Assembly (NCBI GenBank): GCA_005406025.1
Contig: BGZK01000001.1
Span: 558,001-622,000 of the forward strand
Reading direction: 5' to 3'
Source: Eumeta japonica
Lineage: Eukaryota; Arthropoda; Insecta; Lepidoptera; Psychidae
DNA: 64,000 bases
The notes under the pieces are model-generated. The model worked only from the letters and a program-made list of their open reading frames with translations, did no database searches and had not been told where the DNA came from. Of the stretch, positions 54,420-64,000 are shown in pieces. Position 1 is the stretch's first letter. Every line of letters begins with the position of its first letter. The translations under genes were made by a program, and so were the position numbers.

Positions 54420-55816
54420 TATTATTCGTTAAATTAAACCGAATCACTTCAAACTCTAAGAGTTTACTCCATCACGAAATCAGGTCGGCAATACCAAATT
54501 ATTATATTGTTATTGCATATACTAGCTTTCAAAACGATACTGCATTTAGAAGTACGTTAAAATCGACTTCTAATAATAGTTTACAAGGTTAACTAAAAGT
54601 GAAGCTAATAAAAGACGTGTTAAAAAGTCCTAAAGGGCCCTATCACTCTTGACCCGTTCTACGTCAATTATAAATCCATGAGCCGGTATCGAGTTTGTAA
54701 CGTTTGAAAATAACGAATCAAGATAAGCAAAGATTCATAGAAAAGGGTTTAATATTAACTTTTATACGTTCAGCGACAGATTTTGTGCTCACTTGGATGT
54801 TATTAGTTAATAAATAAAACTAGAAACAATAGCAATATAAATTGTATTGGTTTAAAAATAAATCTTAGCCTATACAATAATTCATATATTTACATGAAAC
54901 TTAAGTTTCATTTGTCCATAGACACAACCGACAATAATCCTTCACGAACCTTGCACGTCTCCTTAAAGCTTTGCCATTCTGCCAGCTAACGCTAAGTGTT
55001 GTGACTAGGTCTTAGTTCAAAAAAATAGATATATGCAAAAGCTTATCTGCGTACATCTAGCATACATGTAACATGTTCTGGTTTCTGAGGAGATTGTAAT
55101 ACAATTGATGTACCTATGAAAAACGTAACATGGTATTTAACATAAAATGAAATGTAATAATAGTTTGGGAACAGGAAGTCTCACGACCACAAAAGAATGC
55201 CTAAACATTTTATTGTTAACAACATTAAATAAACAAAAATTGATATTATATGAAAAAGATTTAGTCTATCAATATTCAACATTAAAGCACGTTTCATCTG
55301 TTTTGCATTTAGTTTACGAAATCGACTAAAGAAAGAGTTTATTTGGAATTTGATTATATGTTGATCAATCATGTTTCAGTAAATTAAATGCTACTTTTGG
55401 ATCAAATTGTATATCATTTTAAGTATATCTCTGCATTTATTTACATACAAGAGAACTGCGAATAATGACAAAATTCATGTTTAAAATTTGTACTTAGTAA
55501 TCCTTCTTCAATGTAGAAAATAAGGATGTAATATGTAAGTGGTAAAATATCGATTATTAAAATAGTCTTACGTGTTTAGTGACCGAATGAAATGCAATCG
55601 ACTGACAAATTAAATGGGCATTTTACGTTATGACCGTGTGATGAGAACAGTTTTTCGTTTTGTGTGTTCGATTTTGAAGTGAGCAAAATGTGTGAACAAT
55701 CGTATTTACTTCCTGAAGCCTTAATTAGCTGAACACTTTCAATTTAATATTTTATAAATTATAAACATAAACAAGTCCACGATAACTCTGCCACTGCTAG
55801 TTTTGATCATTTTTAA
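54420..55816. other. region downstream of fusl
   Basis: Probably includes the fusl 3' UTR (minus strand). A plain AATAAA cannot be chosen with confidence among many AT-rich matches. Nothing else recognised. Confidence 0.4.
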
Positions 55817-56974
55817 CTACACTTTCTCTTGTACAATTGGCAATTGGAGTGGTGTTAATGCAGCATCTTCAGGTTTCCTAGCGGCCACCGTGGCCGCGGC
55901 AGCTAACGCTTGTCTATGGCGCTTCTTAGTTCTTTGTTTATGGAAATATAACCTTAGATAGTGGCACGGGAAGACTACACATTCCCCGGCGGGTTCCTCC
56001 GCGTCTATGTAGACTCCTCGGACGAGGATCGAGTTGGAGCAGTTCAACAGCATCAGAAGGGCCAAGCTGACACCGTGCGACAGCCAGTTGCTCAGCTTCG
56101 GTGTATCAGGAAATAGATATATATCGAGTAATCCCCAAACGCCTCGCCACACGTTGACGGTGGCCACGAAGGCCAGCAGGTGGTAAAGGTCGGCCAGCAG
56201 CAGCTTCGGGGCCCCTTGCAGTCTCGCAGCGGCCCAGCGCAGGGGCACTTGGAGGCCGAACGTGAGCACCACAAGCGTGTAGCCGATTATCAGTGAGGCC
56301 CAGCAGGACTTGGGCTGGTCTTCCGGGTAAAGGAATATGTCCAGGAGCGCCCAGGAGCCACGCCACACGAACACCACCAGCGAGCCGACCACGCACACCG
56401 AGAACACGCAGTCCAGGATAAACAGCGCCGTCTCGCGGCTGCTCGTTCGGTACATGGTAGGCACTTGGAAGTAATCGTGGGGCGAGTCGAGCGCCACCGC
56501 GAAAGGCGCCGACAACACGTTGCGCAGCGCACGCAACGCCGCCAGGGACAGCGCCGCCGCCACCGTGGTCGCGGCCACGGTCCGGGCCGCCTCCCCGGTG
56601 CATTCGTTGAGTAGGTTCCACACGCCGCGCCACGCACCCACGCACGCCACGCTAGACAGTCCCGTGTACAGGCGCGACGATACCCAATACGTCAGGCGTC
56701 CTCGATCTGGGTGTAGCCGCCCCAACCACGTTTGTGCAGCGCACGCCGCCAGATTAAACGCCAGGCCGGCGGTCGCGCAGGCCGTCGCCGAAGCCACCGG
56801 GCGCGTCGGCCACACGTACAGATCCATCAGGCTCCACGTGCTCTTCCAATAGGTAACGACGGCCGGCGCCACCAGGGCGCTCGCGAACACCGCGTCTGCC
56901 AATGCGAGAAGGGCGGCGCGCGCGCGCGACCCTCCCGCGAGGGTGTCTGGCAAGCCGGCAGTGCTGCCACGCAT
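55817..56974 (-). CDS. fusl: fuseless, multipass presynaptic membrane protein
   Basis: A 385-codon uninterrupted exon. Drosophila fuseless is an eight-pass membrane protein needed for presynaptic calcium-channel organisation; this function is known for the fly protein and inferred here. The sequence shows four repeats of a W-[RK]-[GS]-x-W-x-L-[LM]-[DN] signature at W43-W47, W115-W119, W204-W208 and W276-W280, the first, third and fourth ending in YVWP, FLYPED and YLFPDT. Each sits between hydrophobic stretches, consistent with eight membrane passes. The C-tail is basic (HKQRTKKRHRQ) and Ala-rich. The start at 56974 is the first in-frame ATG. The frame is open for about 37 codons upstream without another Met, so an upstream exon or longer N-terminus is possible. 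The exon and its 5' flank are strikingly GC-rich compared with everything around, producing several spurious overlapping open frames. It is oriented opposite to acylphosphatase, so the two converge. Confidence 0.9.
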   Translation of the reverse strand: MRGSTAGLPDTLAGGSRARAALLALADAVFASALVAPAVVTYWKSTWSLMDLYVWPTRPVASATACATAGLAFNLAACAAQTWLGRLHPDRGRLTYWVSSRLYTGLSSVACVGAWRGVWNLLNECTGEAARTVAATTVAAALSLAALRALRNVLSAPFAVALDSPHDYFQVPTMYRTSSRETALFILDCVFSVCVVGSLVVFVWRGSWALLDIFLYPEDQPKSCWASLIIGYTLVVLTFGLQVPLRWAAARLQGAPKLLLADLYHLLAFVATVNVWRGVWGLLDIYLFPDTPKLSNWLSHGVSLALLMLLNCSNSILVRGVYIDAEEPAGECVVFPCHYLRLYFHKQRTKKRHRQALAAAATVAARKPEDAALTPLQLPIVQEKV

Positions 56975-57180
56975 GTCGGCGTCCGGCGCGAGAGTGCGAA
57001 GGCGCGGGCCCGCGCCGTCGGCCGCCAGCGCCGCCGTCCTGAGGCTGGCCGCGGCCCGCGCCCGATTGCCGCTAATCGCGTTTCACGTAATAATTGGATT
57101 ATGATTGCGCGTCCCTGCGCGCCGGCCGCCCTCACTCTTACTACGCAACAAACGGCCGCTGCCGTTACGTACATCTCCAT
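56975..57180 (-). promoter_or_regulatory. GC-rich 5' flank of fusl (CpG-rich block)
   Basis: The high GC and CpG density of the fusl exon continues to about 57130 and then stops abruptly. This could be the promoter/5' UTR or the rest of a longer first exon. No core promoter motif was placed. Confidence 0.4.
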
Positions 57181-57459
57181 TCATCAGTGCGCTCTAGGTA
57201 TACATTTTTTATTTACAATGCACCGATCCACGAAATTAATGACTAAAATTTCTATTGACAATATCGTTCAGGGCCGAGAAATGAGATTGGTTAAGAAACA
57301 CATACACGTTCGGGTTTTACCTGAAACTTTTATTTAATTTACCTGAAACTTGAATTTAATGCAGAGCATATGTGTATGGAAACAGCTACGCGAAGTTATC
57401 AGAAAATTTTTAGTTCGTACTAATATATTGCTGTCAATATTTTATGTTTTTATAGAAAA
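57181..57459. other. intergenic DNA, nothing recognised
   Basis: AT-rich spacer right of the fusl CpG block. Confidence 0.45.
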
Positions 57460-57955
57460 CTAACTTACGCCCGCGGCTCCAAATACTCGGACAGAAAATG
57501 GATTCTAAATTTTTTTACGTCAACCGATCTGAGTCCCATTCTCGATTCCGATTTTGGTCCATATCTTGATTCAGATTCCGGTTTTGATATAGATACCGTT
57601 TTGCCTTAGATTTACTTCCAATAAAATTATCCCAGAACAACCATTACTCTTTTACCGAAGCCACATACTACCCCTCTTTTTTTATAGCATGAAAAGATCT
57701 CGCTCACGCACTAAATTCCGATTGCCATTTTGGTTGCGATTCCAATCGCGAAAAAATGTCGAACTTAATCCTCACTTAAAGATTGCTATTGCCAATAATC
57801 AACTGACATTAGTGAAAAATTCGTCATCAGCAAATTTACGAGCAAAAACTAGTAGTATAATAAACTATAACATATCTCCTAATCTGATGTATAAACTTGT
57901 GAAGTTTCATCAAAATCTATCCAGTAGCTTTTGCATGAAAACGTAACAAATATCC
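57460..57955 (-). mobile_element. Helitron-like remnant with hexamer arrays, reverse orientation
   Basis: Read on the minus strand, the 3' end GGAGCCGCGGGCGTAAGTTAG then T lies at 57460. Inside are hexamer words at 57526-57598 ('ctcgattccgattttggtcc', 'cttgattcagattccgg') and 57711-57751 ('aaattccgattgccatttt', 'gcgattccaatcgcg'). 57895-57945 ('gtgaagtttcatcaaaatc', 'tccagtagcttttgcatg') matches a common lepidopteran repeat phrase. Limits are approximate. Confidence 0.5.
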
Positions 57956-58454
57956 ATCCTTAAATCGTCACTTTTCTAGCGCTTTTCAAAGACATGTCCG
58001 GCAGGTCTGCCACCATACCCACGGCGCCTGACAGCGTCTCTAACGAAACTCTATCGTACCCGGCAGTTATTTCAGCTTTCCTACTGTTCAGTACTTTCAT
58101 CATTCCATCCCTGGTAATTTCATATTAATTTTTGTCACCGTTCATACATACAATTACAGTGTCATTGACGTCTGTTACTACATCCTCACACGAAAAAACA
58201 CTTTCGAAATAGATCTTAAAAACGTTAATTTTTTTCTTTGTGTAATAAATATCCATCATAGTTTTCAATCACATCACAAACCAGAAAAGGTTTTGATTTG
58301 CTCTAAAATCATAAGAGAATTCGTTATGAAGCATCTTATAATTTCTGGGCAAACCAGATTTTGGGAAAATGAACCTTTTATTCCATTTTTTTCCACTAAT
58401 TCTTTAGCTCTTACACACGACTTCAACCTAATTTACCTAATATTTTAAATTGCC
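57956..58454. other. intergenic DNA, unassigned
   Basis: Nothing recognised; the slightly GC-rich patch at 57985-58050 shows no motif. Confidence 0.45.
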
Positions 58455-59215
58455 CGTTTAAGGTATCCGAGCCAAAATGGCAAAAACGGCAAAAGGGCAA
58501 TGGCAAAATCCTTTTACTTTTGTAATGGCCGTTCGTCCGTACGTCTATCCGTTCATATGTCACAGGTGTTTTACTCAAAAACTACAAATAGTATATTGAT
58601 GAAATTCAGAGTATACGTGTTTTGTATAAGCTGCTATTCGGTTTTGTAATTAAATAACAAAATAAATATTGCTAGGGAGGGCACTCCATACATGCAAAAA
58701 AGCTGAAAAATTTTTTTTTCAACAAATATCAATGTATAGCACATATTTCGCTACTTCTTTTAAAATCATTATAAGGTTTCTAAGTATTTTTTTTTTGATT
58801 AATTCAGTATTTTCTGAAATAATCGCTTCGAAAGTGGCAGAATTTGTGCCACCCCCCCACCCCTTTATTTTCTAAACCATATGTCCAAAATATGAAAAAA
58901 ATTAGAAAGATAACGCAATAAATGTTTTCAACAAAAAATTTATTTAATATAATCGGCTATATAGGTTTTGAATTATTCCCGAAAAACTGAGCTTTTCAAC
59001 AAAAGGACGTAAGTGCTATGAATATACGCTCTTTTGCTGGTGCACCTTAGTTTGTTTCTCTAGTTGTAAGTGACTAAAGCGCTGATACCTATTATGTGCG
59101 GTAAATATGGAAAAAGGTTAAACAACAAGGTTTTTTTTCTCTGTAGTGCATTTTTTTGTAGCGACGGCTTCGGAACCCTACAGTGAGCGTGGTCCGATAT
59201 GCTCTCGGCCGGTCT
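58455..59215 (-). repeat. dispersed repeat, 'gccaagagcatg' family, long form, inverted
   Basis: Reverse-orientation copy: 'gagccaaaatggcaaaaacgg' words at the left, then 'aaaggacgtaagtgctatg', 'gcaccttagtttg', and 'ggcttcggaaccctacagtg' with 'gagcgtggtccgatatgctc' at the right. Block order as in 41665-42420. Confidence 0.7.
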
Positions 59216-60639
59216 TTTATTCTTTGAGGTTGGCTCTTTTCGTATCATCTACTACTTTCTTCACTTTGACATCCCACTTATCATTAACTTTCTTACTGAC
59301 ACTTAAGAAATTCAAGAAATTTAATGAATGCTATCATAACATTTCTAAATTTAATTATACTAATCATTAAATTTAGAACATATTTTCTTATTTACTCTAC
59401 ATACCTTTTTGTTTACTTTGAAATGCATGGACATGGTTATTTATTGTGTGCATTTGGATTAGTTAAAATATTCTAGATTTATGGTACATGTTTGTTTACG
59501 CCGGACGTTATGTTTGTGTCATTATTTTCATAATCATTTTATGGCCTTGTTTACATTTATGGAATGTACGAGACAACTCACAAAGGAGTATATTTATCAA
59601 AATTTCAGTGCGAAAGAGTTTTTTTTGACGATCATTGCATTCACAAGTTAAAGAGGATGAATTAGTTACATGTAAAGTAGTTTTATAGAGAATTTTTCAT
59701 TATCTCAGTATCGCTAAATTTCCTTCTATTTCTCCGAAAATAATGCTTTATCTTAATCCTCGAACATCGATAGGAATATATTGTAGCAACAATAAAAAAA
59801 GTGATGAAAACAAATTGGAGGGTCATGTCTTTCGACCTTAGGCGACAAAACCTTCAATAAAATAGAGGTTGCTACGGTTTTTAAAAACATCTTTACTAAT
59901 ATTTCAGATTTGATTATGAAGATTCTTAAATTACCTTTTTCATTGCTAAATCATTACTGAAAGTATTAGGATCTGTAAGTACTTGGATAACTGGATTCGG
60001 AAGAGGTTATCAAAACATTTAAGACTTTAGGAATTAAAAGACTAGTTCCTTTCATGGTCCTGCATTATAATAATCATTATAAACTTGATCATTAACTGCA
60101 TTACCTCACACTTGCCTCACATTGATCTTCAATAAGTGTCTAAATGATGGCATGTTTCTCACTCAGATGAAAAAAAAACATTCTGTTACACGAATACATC
60201 AATACATAAAATGCCCTAAACTTTTGTTTCATATTTATATTATTGATATTTATCAAAATTTACAATTCTTCTTTATCAATGGTTAGCATATACTAATAAT
60301 TTATAATGTTTATAAAACATTAATGATTTATTTGAGGTCGTTTAACAGTCGACGCATGTGTTGAGCTACATCAATAATTTCATGTAACCTGGAAAAATTC
60401 GCGAGATAGTGTTTGTATTTTCTAACCTCTGCAGTGCATTTAATTGTGTAAATTACAAAACTTTAATTGTTAAACTACGTCATTATGCATGACGGGCTGA
60501 GCACACGATCTAATGAAATTACATTGCATTGAGTAATAGAGTTCGGAGATTTGATTTCAATGGTGAGAGATTTTATGGATACAGATCGGAATACAAAGAA
60601 CTGTGTTCTTCAGATCAAGGATTAATAACTGTTCATGAA
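59216..60639. other. intergenic DNA, unassigned
   Basis: AT-rich. The last part (60545-60639) may belong to the LINE fossil that follows but is too decayed to show it. Confidence 0.45.
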
Positions 60640-61400
60640 TCTTTGATCTATTTTCTAGTCTATATATTAACAACTTACCTAGTCTTGTTGCAAATAGTCG
60701 TAAAGTAATAATGTTTGTAGATGATACATCATTCTTATTTGAAGTCAAAGAATAACAGCTCGATTACGAGCATGGGAACTTTACTATATCAAAGGTAAAG
60801 AAATGGTTTACTGCAAATAATCCACTTTCTAATAAAAGTAAAGGCAGTGTATAAGTATTTTGATTCAAAATGTAAAATATAGATACGGAACTATTTTAGT
60901 TTGGAACCAGGAATCAGATTCTGTCCGTTCCTTTTTTGTTTTTGGGCGCAACTCTAGATAAAAGACTTCAATAGGATCCTTACATCAGTAAATTGGCAAA
61001 TATAAATCAAGATGAGCAGTTAAAAAAAATGAGATCTGTCAGACGTAGAAAGTGTTAGGCTAAGTTATTTTGGATATTTACAAAGCTTATTATATGCCAC
61101 TTTGCACTGGAGATTTACCACTGTTATATATATAATTTTGGTGCTACAAAAGCAAACCGATAGGGCAATTTACAAACTAGGAACTGGAGTTTCACTAGGA
61201 GTTGGGGGGCTGTTCATTTATTACGTAAGACAATATTGGAGGGAGTGAGATTTGAACATGACTCATGTGTTTACATGTCAACCCATTATATAAAGTCAAA
61301 AACCTATTTTATGGGGCTCTGTGTGCGCAAAGTGTGTTAATTCATATTCTTTGTAGATATTCAAGGCTTACTTAACAAAACTAACAAGTCATTACAAACA
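60640..61400 (+). pseudogene. Jockey-type LINE reverse transcriptase fossil
   Basis: Plus-strand segments read YINNLPSLVANSRKVIMFVD followed by DTSFLFEVKE: the reverse-transcriptase catalytic FADD box is here FVDD. Then TISKVKKWFTANNPLSNKSK, FLFLGATLDKRLQ and ISKLANINQDEQLKKMRSVR, and later LALEIYH / FGATKANR and AVHLL segments in other frames. Order and content are those of the palm and thumb of an insect Jockey-clade reverse transcriptase. Many stops and shifts. Ends not defined. Confidence 0.8.
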
Positions 61401-62556
61401 TTACCCTTAAAGAAAATTTAAGGTTTTTATTTTATATTATTTGATATAAAGGCCATTGTAAGCTTTTCTATTGTTTTGAGTGCAAATATCCATGAATATA
61501 ATCAGATTACATTCTCATCGGGTCAATTCTTTCTGAAATAGTTTCAATTAATTTTGATTGTAATTTCATATGATTTATCAGTAATTTCAAAAGATCTCTC
61601 CAACACCCCAAGTACCTTGCTCGTTGCTTGAGTGAAAATTGTTTTTCTAACGAGTTCTGCATTCATATTATAGTGATGTATTTCAAGTGTTGTGTTTACA
61701 CGATAAAGATATTTTCGAATTTGAGTATTTCTAACGTTATTATTATAGTCAAGGGGAAAGATGAGAAGTCTTATTTTTTCTTACAATGGGATGGGAAGAA
61801 GCTCTTACGTAAGATTATAAAAATAGGTTTAGTTATGAATATAGTCTCAAAAAGCGTGTATTCTCTGCGGCACAACAAAAGTATGTGGTATCCACCGCAA
61901 CATACCTGCGTCGTCTGCGAAACAATTTGTTCACCATGCTTCAAATATATAGCATCAAAAAGGCTGTGAAACTTCGTAATAAAACATGATGGATTCCAAA
62001 ATTGGAAAAAGGCAGACGAAAGCATATATTCAAGACGAGATTAAGAAGCTACAGGTCACATCAAGAGTAATGTGGATATTGTAGAATGGGTGAACATCGA
62101 CATTATTAATTATGCCGACATTATTTATTACGCCATAAATAAGCACTGGAACTGATGAATAGTAGAGATGTTTCAGTGGCTGATCCACGTGCTGAGGGTT
62201 ATTGAACCCACAGATTTGATCAAAATATGATATACAAAAACAAATAAAAAGATATTTACCAAAATATATTTTTTTTATCGCAAATAAATCTGTGTTTAAA
62301 TTCCTTCAACCGATTCTTTTTTTTTACATTGGAGGGTAAAGGGGAGGGGGAGTCAAAAAATGGTAAAAATTATATTTCGTCTTAATGGGGTGCTGGTGGC
62401 CAACCAATTATTATTTTTTCTTACATTGGAGGGAGGGGGGCCTCTAGAATGGCTCCTGGCGTGTCATCGTAATATAATCAATTGTAAAAACGATTTCGTT
62501 TGGATTTTAGTGTTCTAGTTGCTTATAGTATGACTTAACAATTGTAATATCCAATT
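61401..62556. other. intergenic DNA with an unassigned open frame
   Basis: 61755-61970 (plus) reads DEKSYFFLQWDGKKLL, then SLRHNKSMWYPPQHTCVVCE and CSPCFKYIASKRL. The CxxC...CxxC pattern looks zinc-finger-like, as in some transposon proteins, but I cannot name it. G-rich runs at 62335-62350 and 62430-62440. Confidence 0.35.
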
Positions 62557-62665
62557 AGACTGAACGTATCGACATGGGATTATGACCATTCGATGCGGAA
62601 TTATTTATAGATGGTTTATGGCTATTTATTTTTTTAATTCTATGGATCCTTCATCGTTCAATGTT
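62557..62665 (+). repeat. dispersed repeat shared with 53583-53680
   Basis: 'actgaacgtatcgacatggg', then 'accattcgatgcggaatt' and 'atagatggttt' parallel the blocks at 53583-53680, in the same order. Identity unknown. Confidence 0.5.
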
Positions 62666-62837
62666 TAATTTACTTTTATAAATCTATCTGCATATATATA
62701 ATAAAGTTAATTTTTTTTGAGACTCAAACTTAAAATTTTTTCATGTTACTCATAATGTATTTATAGAATAAATACACGAATGACAAGAAAAAAACATTCG
62801 TACTAATATGTATTTGTAAAAATTGAACGACCGCTAT

Positions 62838-62908
62838 GAGGCGTGCACTTTTGGATTTTCCAAAATTTTTTAAATTTACGCCCAGCGAAGCGGACGGGTG
62901 ACAACTAG
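62838..62908 (+). mobile_element. Helitron-like 3' end
   Basis: 'tttacgcccagcgaagcgg' then 'acgggtgacaactag' followed by T. The common lepidopteran Helitron-type 3' end, here without a recognisable 5' half. Confidence 0.6.
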
Positions 62909-63156
62909 TAATAAATAAAAACAAATCATATAAATCTAATTTATAAACACGTCAATAAAATATATATGTAATGCATATATTATTGTTGAAAGGTAATTTT
63001 TAATCAAATATGTTTAGAAGAATAACTTACAACGTAAAATTAAAAAAAAATGTTACAATATAAATAATTTAAGTTATAGTTCCCTAAAAAAGAAGATTAA
63101 AGTAGAAGAAAAGTAACAGTGAAAATAAATTTAATTCAATTAACACGGTACTACTA
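62909..63156. other. intergenic DNA, nothing recognised
   Basis: AT-rich. Confidence 0.5.
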
Positions 63157-63300
63157 TTACCCTTCCCGGGTCAGCCCTGGCCAAAAGTACCCGCTATACC
63201 GACGGCCCTGCCGCGCTGGGTTGTCACGGAAAGAAGTTGAACCTGATAAGATAAGGCCGAGGAACGCCCCCTTCTTAGCGTTGGAGTCGCTGAAGTTACA
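63157..63300. other. isolated GC-rich block
   Basis: A GC-rich patch ('cccttcccgggtcagccctg' and 'ggccctgccgcgctgggttg') in AT-rich DNA, open on both strands for a short distance. The flank at 63330-63400 ('gttgcatgaaaatccgtaca') resembles a dispersed repeat phrase, so a transposon piece is more likely than an exon. Confidence 0.35.
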
Positions 63301-63458
63301 GGGCTTAAGCCTAAAATATAAATTAAACTTTGTCAAGTTGCATGAAAATCCGTACAGTAATTTTATCATAATATGCGCAAATGGGGATACAGACAGTAAT
63401 GCTAAAGAATTCTGTGTTTCGGCTTTTGTATAGTATAAGACACGATATTTAACTATAG

Positions 63459-63460
<2 letters not shown>

Positions 63461-63501
<41 letters not shown>
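63461..63501. repeat. (AT)n microsatellite
   Basis: About 20 AT units; the open frame of Tyr-Ile across it is an artefact. Confidence 0.95.
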
Positions 63502-63502
<1 letters not shown>

Positions 63503-63762
63503 GTGACGTTATGTACATTCACTATATGTATGCATATATGTGGCTATAGCAGAAATGGTCGTAACGTTGGCGATGCCATTTTTCAAGTTTTTTTTAAACA
63601 GGTGCTTTCCCTGCAAAACGTGGATAAAAAGATGTTTCTCTGAGTGTTGCTATGTTCAGTCATTTCGTGCAATTTTGGAATTGTCATTACGTACTCAACA
63701 ACATATGGCACTGCGTGCTATAGGCTACAGATGATATTGCTTAAATAATTTACGTAGAAATA

Positions 63763-63810
63763 TTTTGCATATTATTTTGTATATGTATATATACAAAGTA
63801 ATATGCAAAT
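63763..63810. repeat. 22-bp near-perfect hairpin, 4-nt loop
   Basis: 63763-63784 pairs with 63789-63810 at about 20 of 22 positions. Confidence 0.8.
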
Positions 63811-64000
63811 TTAAATATGTATTATTAGAAATGTGGAAAGTTATCATATTCCCGCGGCAAACTCGAGAAATGCCAAGCAAAGCTCATTTGTCTACATATC
63901 TCTTAATTAAGTTTTATGCCAGTGGGATATTAGAACAAGTGAATGCCACATTATTTCGTGCCTGTTTAAATCACACATCGAAACCACCGATTAATTATTG
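63811..64000. other. window end, nothing recognised
   Basis: AT-rich; no feature. Confidence 0.5.

Noticed and set aside
56106..57337. Several overlapping open frames on both strands in and near fusl
   Set aside because: They are rich in Arg, Ala, Gly and Pro, as expected from alternative frames of GC-rich coding DNA. Only the 385-codon frame has membrane segments and family repeats.
63157..63522. Open frame of about 120 codons on the minus strand
   Set aside because: It begins in an (AT)n microsatellite and continues through repeat-like sequence; no family resemblance.
1..64000. A new bacterial-style defence or biosynthetic gene cluster
   Set aside because: Spliced animal genes and eukaryotic transposons fill the window; no operon-like set of intact genes exists on either strand.

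Overview
The window is eukaryotic, AT-rich and dominated by decayed transposable elements, with a few genes split by kilobase-scale introns. It looks like an insect and most probably a moth or butterfly. Pointers are Helitron-like ends finishing in CTAGT or TTAGT after a GCGGGCGGAGCCGC-type block, the dispersed family ending in 'GG(T/A)ACGGAACCCTAAAA', several mariner copies, TTAGG motifs, and an insect-type fuseless gene. The taxon is inferred from repeat style and was not tested.

Three host genes can be supported. (1) Pgm2 (phosphoglucomutase 2 / phosphopentomutase) lies on the minus strand. Its first six coding exons run from the ATG at 28519 down to 3690, and the 3' part, with the sugar- and phosphate-binding loops, lies off the left edge. 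The visible exons carry the GTAGLRG motif, the phosphoserine loop TASHNPK and the metal loop DPDADR. (2) An acylphosphatase lies on the plus strand as three exons (31279-31342, 34821-34947, 46792-46906) that join to a complete 101-residue protein. It is divergently oriented to Pgm2, with 2.8 kb between the two start codons. Its expected catalytic Arg is a Thr. (3) fuseless (fusl), a multipass membrane protein known from Drosophila presynaptic terminals, lies on the minus strand as one GC-rich 385-codon exon at 55817-56974.

The rest is introns and intergenic DNA. Pgm2 introns hold two broken mariners of one lineage (605-1848 and 20422-21520), a mariner of another lineage (16646-17894), a ZMYM1-like hAT fossil (6106-6712), a pogo/Tigger-type MITE (19441-20133), a 4-copy minisatellite (18255-18665) and a LINE reverse-transcriptase fossil (27040-28070). 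Acylphosphatase intron 1 holds a five-copy ~223-bp tandem array whose unit includes the tail of an adjoining internally deleted mariner. Intron 2 holds a mariner (35086-36190), a hexamer-rich Helitron-like stretch and a nearly complete hAT element (44170-46654) with 8-bp target duplications and a dead GTF2IRD2-like transposase. Between acylphosphatase and fusl are MITEs, a TTAGG tract beside a G-quadruplex palindrome, and a perfect 29-bp hairpin. Right of fusl are more Helitron-like remnants and a Jockey-type LINE fossil.

I did not find a prokaryote-style multigene system. The most unusual signals are structural: the mariner-tail tandem array, the dispersed degenerate hexamer (GATYYC) arrays tied to Helitron-like termini, a scatter of short-loop near-perfect palindromes, and the Arg-to-Thr change in acylphosphatase.
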